5,636 bases of DNA, from NCBI GenBank assembly GCA_903866425.1, contig CAIPNN010000177.1:1-5636 (forward strand), written 5' to 3'. Origin of the DNA: an uncultured Actinomycetes bacterium (lineage in GTDB: Bacteria; Actinomycetota; Thermoleophilia; Miltoncostaeales; Miltoncostaeaceae). Of the stretch, positions 5,216-5,636 are shown piece by piece. Below the pieces are notes generated by a model, which did no database searches, was not told the DNA's origin, and saw nothing but the letters and a program-made list of their open reading frames with translations. The position numbers and the translations under genes were made by a program. Position 1 is the first letter of the stretch. Every line of letters starts with the position of its first letter.

Positions 5216-5636
5216 CGGTCGCGCGCGGGCGAAACAGGTAGTGCGACACGATGAACTCGCGTCCGCCCCTGTAGCCCCAGAGCCCCGCGCACGCGAGGAA
5301 GAACATGCGCCAGCGGCGGAACCAGCGCTCCCCCTCCCCGGGATGCGCGGCCTCGAGCACCGCGGTTGCTGCCGCCCGATTGGCCACCAGGGCGTCATCC
5401 CATGCAAGAGCGGTGCGCTCGTAGTGCGTGCCCGATACCTGCCAATGATCGGCCACCGTCAGGTCGTCGCAGGCGTGCAGCAGCAGGTCGTCTGACGGCA
5501 TGGTGCCGCCGGTGAAGAAATGCCGGCCGATCCAGTCCGTTGGGTCGGCCTCGAGAAACTCGAAGGTGAGGTCGCGGTGGCTGAACACGTGCACGAAGAA
5601 TGCGCCGTCGGGCTTGAGCCACGTGGCGATGCGGGC
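5211..5636 (-). CDS. C-terminal part of SAM-dependent methyltransferase, coclaurine N-methyltransferase/CFA-synthase family (5' end outside window)
   Basis: The minus frame is open from the window edge to TGA at 5213-5211, giving the last 141 residues; the GTG at 5594 is internal. Members transfer a methyl or methylene group from S-adenosylmethionine, either to unsaturated fatty acids of membrane lipids (cyclopropane synthase) or to amines (coclaurine N-methyltransferase). The glycine-rich SAM-binding motif lies outside the window. Visible marks, numbered in the fragment, are WLKPDGAFFVHVFSH (6-20), HFFTGGTMPSDD (39-50), HWQVSGTHYERTALAW (64-79) and WRMFFLACAGLWGYRGG (109-125), then FIVSHYLF (128-135). 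The 'FF(S/T)GGTMPS' and 'WGYRGG...VSHYLF' segments fit the plant coclaurine-type branch and its bacterial relatives better than classical E. coli Cfa. The substrate cannot be told from this part. The end abuts the peptidase stop, with no room for an ordinary terminator. Confidence 0.85.
   Translation of the reverse strand, partial: ARIATWLKPDGAFFVHVFSHRDLTFEFLEADPTDWIGRHFFTGGTMPSDDLLLHACDDLTVADHWQVSGTHYERTALAWDDALVANRAAATAVLEAAHPGEGERWFRRWRMFFLACAGLWGYRGGREFIVSHYLFRPRATA

Noticed and set aside
1..5636. tRNA, rRNA, CRISPR, insertion sequence or phage features
   Set aside because: I saw no cloverleaf, no spaced repeat array, no transposase or integrase motif, and the window is almost filled by ordinary genes of similar composition.

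Overview
The window is a gene-dense, very GC-rich bacterial segment. It holds six protein genes (two cut by the window edges) and no RNA gene, CRISPR array or mobile element that I can see. The style suggests an actinobacterium (Actinomycetota): high GC, an FprA-type ferredoxin-NADP reductase, Ala/Thr/Pro-rich linkers in exported proteins, and start codons that follow directly after TANNNT -10 boxes with no Shine-Dalgarno sequence. The peptidase, with its SLH-like front half and its spacer before the catalytic Cys, resembles C40 peptidases I associate with Thermoleophilia/Solirubrobacterales. That placement is from memory and is weak.

Layout, left to right. (1) 1-240, +: the C-terminal end of an FprA-like ferredoxin/adrenodoxin-NADP+ reductase. 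(2) 237-1370, +: an exported seven-bladed YVTN/YncE-type beta-propeller whose ATG overlaps the preceding stop, so the two are probably co-translated. (3) 1381-1420: a strong hairpin between convergent genes, likely a bidirectional terminator. (4) 1428-1895, -: a small lipoprotein with a low-complexity linker and a four-cysteine globular domain. (5) 1896-1942: a compact divergent promoter region with two face-to-face -10 boxes, an inverted repeat between them, and apparently leaderless starts on both sides. (6) 1943-3733, +: a protein of about 596 residues with a Vps62/DUF946-like N-terminal domain, a charged coiled coil and four C-terminal membrane helices. (7) 3734-3884: an intergenic stretch with weak hairpins and a -10 box. 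(8) 3885-5210, +: a secreted NlpC/P60 (C40) cell-wall peptidase with a Pro-rich tail. (9) 5211-5636, -: the C-terminal part of an SAM-dependent methyltransferase of the coclaurine N-methyltransferase/cyclopropane-fatty-acid synthase family. It is convergent with the peptidase, with no bases between the two stop codons.

Four of the six products act at or outside the membrane (propeller, lipoprotein, four-helix protein, peptidase), and the methyltransferase may modify membrane lipids. Nothing in the sequence ties them into one pathway. I see no clear new defence, mobile or biosynthetic system. The least explained items are the Vps62-like/coiled-coil/four-helix protein and the divergent leaderless promoter it shares with the four-cysteine lipoprotein.
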